Below, piece after piece: positions 5,478 through 7,275 of a stretch of 7,275 nt of DNA. The DNA is taken from NCBI GenBank assembly GCA_018820745.1, contig JAHJNP010000327.1, positions 1 to 7,275 of the forward strand, written 5' to 3'. The DNA comes from Gammaproteobacteria bacterium (GTDB taxonomy: Bacteria; Pseudomonadota; Gammaproteobacteria; Burkholderiales; Thiobacillaceae). Each line of letters begins with the position of its first letter. Position 1 is the stretch's first letter. The position numbers and the translations under genes were made by a program. The notes below the pieces were generated by a model, which did no database searches, was not told the origin of the DNA, and saw nothing but the letters and a program-made list of their open reading frames with translations.

Positions 5478-7275
5478 GTGGAAATGATGGCGAAGGCGAC
5501 AGACAATCAGCACCGCGATCAGGAGTTGCGCCGCGACAGGCGCTTCCAGGTCTCGCAGGCGGCCATCATCACGCAGCCGGGATATACCGAAATCGCCTGC
5601 GAAATTCGCGATTTCTGCTTCGGCGGGCTGTTCCTCAAATTCACCAACCCGGAAGCGGCGATCGCCGCCCTGGCCAAGCGTGCCGACGTCGAAGTGGAAA
5701 TCGTTTTCACCCCGGTGGCGGCCAACGCCACCCAGTCCTTCCGCGTGCCCGCGCAGCTCAAGCGCCTGAGCCCGCTCGGCGTCGGCGTCGCATTCATCCG
5801 CCAGCCGATCGACGCGTTGCGGGCACTGCAAAAACTGCGCATGGCCGAACACCGGCAAAAACTGGCCGCCCTGCCCACTTCGAGGGCGCACCCGCATCTG
5901 CGTGAAGCCAGCACCACGCTGTTGAACGAAACCCTGCTCCAGGCGCACGACCAGGTAATGCGCATGCTGAGCGACAAGCTGAGCGAGACCGCCCAGCACG
6001 CTTCCGGCATTGCCGAACACAGCGGACTGCTGAGTGCGGCGCACGAATTCGGCCAGCGCGCGGCAACGGTACAGACCCGTTTTGCGCAGCAGGTGCTGGA
6101 TGCGCTGAAGCAGGCACGTCCGGTGCAAACCCAAGCCACCCGCGACACCCTGGACGGCGGGCTGGCGCTGGTCGACGAAATGGACTTCGAGGACTGGCTC
6201 GCCACCTCGTCCGAGGTGAACAAGCTGGACGAGCAGTTCCGCGAGCAGCTCGCCGACATCGAGCCGCGCATCGGCCAGTTGTTCGGCTTTGCCTGCGACC
6301 ACAGCAACAATCCCTTCGGCCCCGCCGTCATCAGCCACGCCTACCGCAGCGCATTGCAGGATGTCCCGGTGCTGGCGCGCGCGCGCCAGGTGGCTTATGC
6401 CACGCTGCGCGACGTACTCTCTGACCAGCTCGCCCCGTTGTATGCGGAGCTGCTGGCGCTGTTGCCCGTCTCGCAGGCCGAGGTCGAAAGCCAGCAACCC
6501 GACGTGACAGCGCAGCCGCATCATGCCGAGCCCGTTGCAGCCACGTCCGCGCAGGCTGAAACGGCTGCGCGGCCGCAGGATGGCGTGGCCGCGCCACAGG
6601 GCGCCCTCGGCCGCCTGACCGGCTCGCTGCTGGACTTTTTCCGTGGCCAGCCCGCAGCGGCCTCAACGCCGATGGGCGCAACATCCGCCCGCGCCGAATC
6701 CGGCAACACCATGCCGGGCCCGGCTGCCCGGGGCGCGCCTGCGGGTGCGGGTATGGGTAGCCAAAGCATGATGGCGGGCGCGCCCGGCGTGGCGCACTCG
6801 CCGGTGCTGCAGCGCCTGGCTGCCGCCGGCGCGCTGCCGCCCACCGTATCCCAGGAAATGCAGCGCTCGGTCGACATGTTCGGCGCGCTGTTCGACACCA
6901 TGCACGCCGAGAAATCGGTCAGCGAGGGGATGCGGCCATTTTTCCAGCAGCTCGAAACCAGCCTCATCAAGCTGGCGATGGCCGACCCGCAGTTCCTGAG
7001 TTCGCCCGCCCACCCGGCGCACAAGGTGTTGAACACCCTCGACCGCATCAGCATGGTGGCGGGCGACGACGGCAAGATCACCGATCAACGCCTGCTGCGG
7101 CTGATGAGCCGCTGGACCGACCGCATCAATGCCGAAGCCGACAGGAATCCGGGGGTGTTCGAGGAGGCACGCACCCAGCTCGAACGCGTGGTCAAGCCGC
7201 TGCTGAACGAGCGCGCCGCACGCGTGTCCCGCCTGCAGGAAATGTGCGAAGGCCGCCAGGGTGCAGAAGTCGCCA
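5478..7275 (+). CDS. DUF1631 family protein with N-terminal PilZ-like domain (3' end beyond window)
   Basis: An open frame of 599 codons runs to the window edge. Residues about 15-120 look like a PilZ domain. There is an RxxxR motif (Arg18-Arg22 in ELRRDRRFQV), then DFCFGG (45-50), which fits the D/NxSxxG motif except that Cys47 replaces Ser, and a closing LSPLGVGVAFI strand. PilZ domains bind c-di-GMP, so a c-di-GMP-responsive role is inferred. The rest, including DEMDFEDWLATSSEVNKLDEQ (from about 233) and NNPFGPAVISHAYRSAL (267-283), matches my recollection of the DUF1631 family, large cytosolic proteins of unknown function common in Beta- and Gammaproteobacteria. A Pro/Ala/Gly/Met-rich linker (about 320-440) splits two helical regions. 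No signal peptide or membrane segment is seen. The GTG at 5478 is preferred on Shine-Dalgarno spacing, with ATG 5484 the alternative. It diverges from the aroG leader. Confidence 0.85.
   Translation, partial: MEMMAKATDNQHRDQELRRDRRFQVSQAAIITQPGYTEIACEIRDFCFGGLFLKFTNPEAAIAALAKRADVEVEIVFTPVAANATQSFRVPAQLKRLSPLGVGVAFIRQPIDALRALQKLRMAEHRQKLAALPTSRAHPHLREASTTLLNETLLQAHDQVMRMLSDKLSETAQHASGIAEHSGLLSAAHEFGQRAATVQTRFAQQVLDALKQARPVQTQATRDTLDGGLALVDEMDFEDWLATSSEVNKLDEQFREQLADIEPRIGQLFGFACDHSNNPFGPAVISHAYRSALQDVPVLARARQVAYATLRDVLSDQLAPLYAELLALLPVSQAEVESQQPDVTAQPHHAEPVAATSAQAETAARPQDGVAAPQGALGRLTGSLLDFFRGQPAAASTPMGATSARAESGNTMPGPAARGAPAGAGMGSQSMMAGAPGVAHSPVLQRLAAAGALPPTVSQEMQRSVDMFGALFDTMHAEKSVSEGMRPFFQQLETSLIKLAMADPQFLSSPAHPAHKVLNTLDRISMVAGDDGKITDQRLLRLMSRWTDRINAEADRNPGVFEEARTQLERVVKPLLNERAARVSRLQEMCEGRQGAEVA

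Noticed and set aside
5351..5506. Longer version of the leader ORF starting at 5506 (74 codons)
   Set aside because: Its upstream part crosses the predicted promoter and overlaps the start of the divergent gene. The informative Phe/Tyr codons lie in the last third only.
5442..6524. Minus-strand open frame of 360 codons opposite the DUF1631 gene
   Set aside because: The plus-strand frame has PilZ and DUF1631 motifs and a good ribosome binding site. The minus frame has neither.

Overview
The window comes from a high-GC proteobacterium, most likely a betaproteobacterium. I base this on the protein sequences (class-typical PurB, RecR, DnaX, an AroF/G/H-type DAHP synthase and a DUF1631 protein) and on the gene order. 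I cannot name the genus from sequence alone. It is mostly ordinary chromosomal core genome. I see no phage, insertion sequence, CRISPR array, tRNA or toxin system. The genes are tightly packed and no gene-free stretch exceeds 300 bases.

From right to left on the minus strand, positions 4061 to 1 hold the small SRP RNA (ffs), dnaX, ebfC (ybaB), recR and the first 357 codons of purB. dnaX overlaps ebfC by four bases (ATGA) and recR starts three bases after the ebfC stop, so these three form a translationally linked replication/repair unit. SRP RNA followed by dnaX, ybaB and recR is an old arrangement that is also found in Bacillus subtilis. purB follows after 114 bases and could be read from the same transcript or from its own promoter. 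A roughly 100-bp palindromic repeat element sits between ffs and dnaX, a second small hairpin-rich repeat lies in frame inside the dnaX linker, and degenerate 25-base repeats overlap the 3' end of recR.

Upstream, still on the minus strand, is a DAHP synthase gene (aroG type, 4111-5187), the first step of aromatic amino acid synthesis. Its 5' region (5232-5387) is the most interesting part of the window. It has a plausible promoter, a 22-codon leader ORF with four Phe/Tyr codons within seven codons, mutually exclusive pairing segments, and a strong intrinsic terminator 44 bases before the aroG start. Together these look like a ribosome-mediated Phe/Tyr attenuator.

On the plus strand, diverging from the aroG leader, the right end (5478 to the edge) is the first 599 codons of a large DUF1631 protein. 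It has an N-terminal PilZ-like domain, which suggests c-di-GMP input. Both end genes (purB and the DUF1631 gene) are cut by the window edges.
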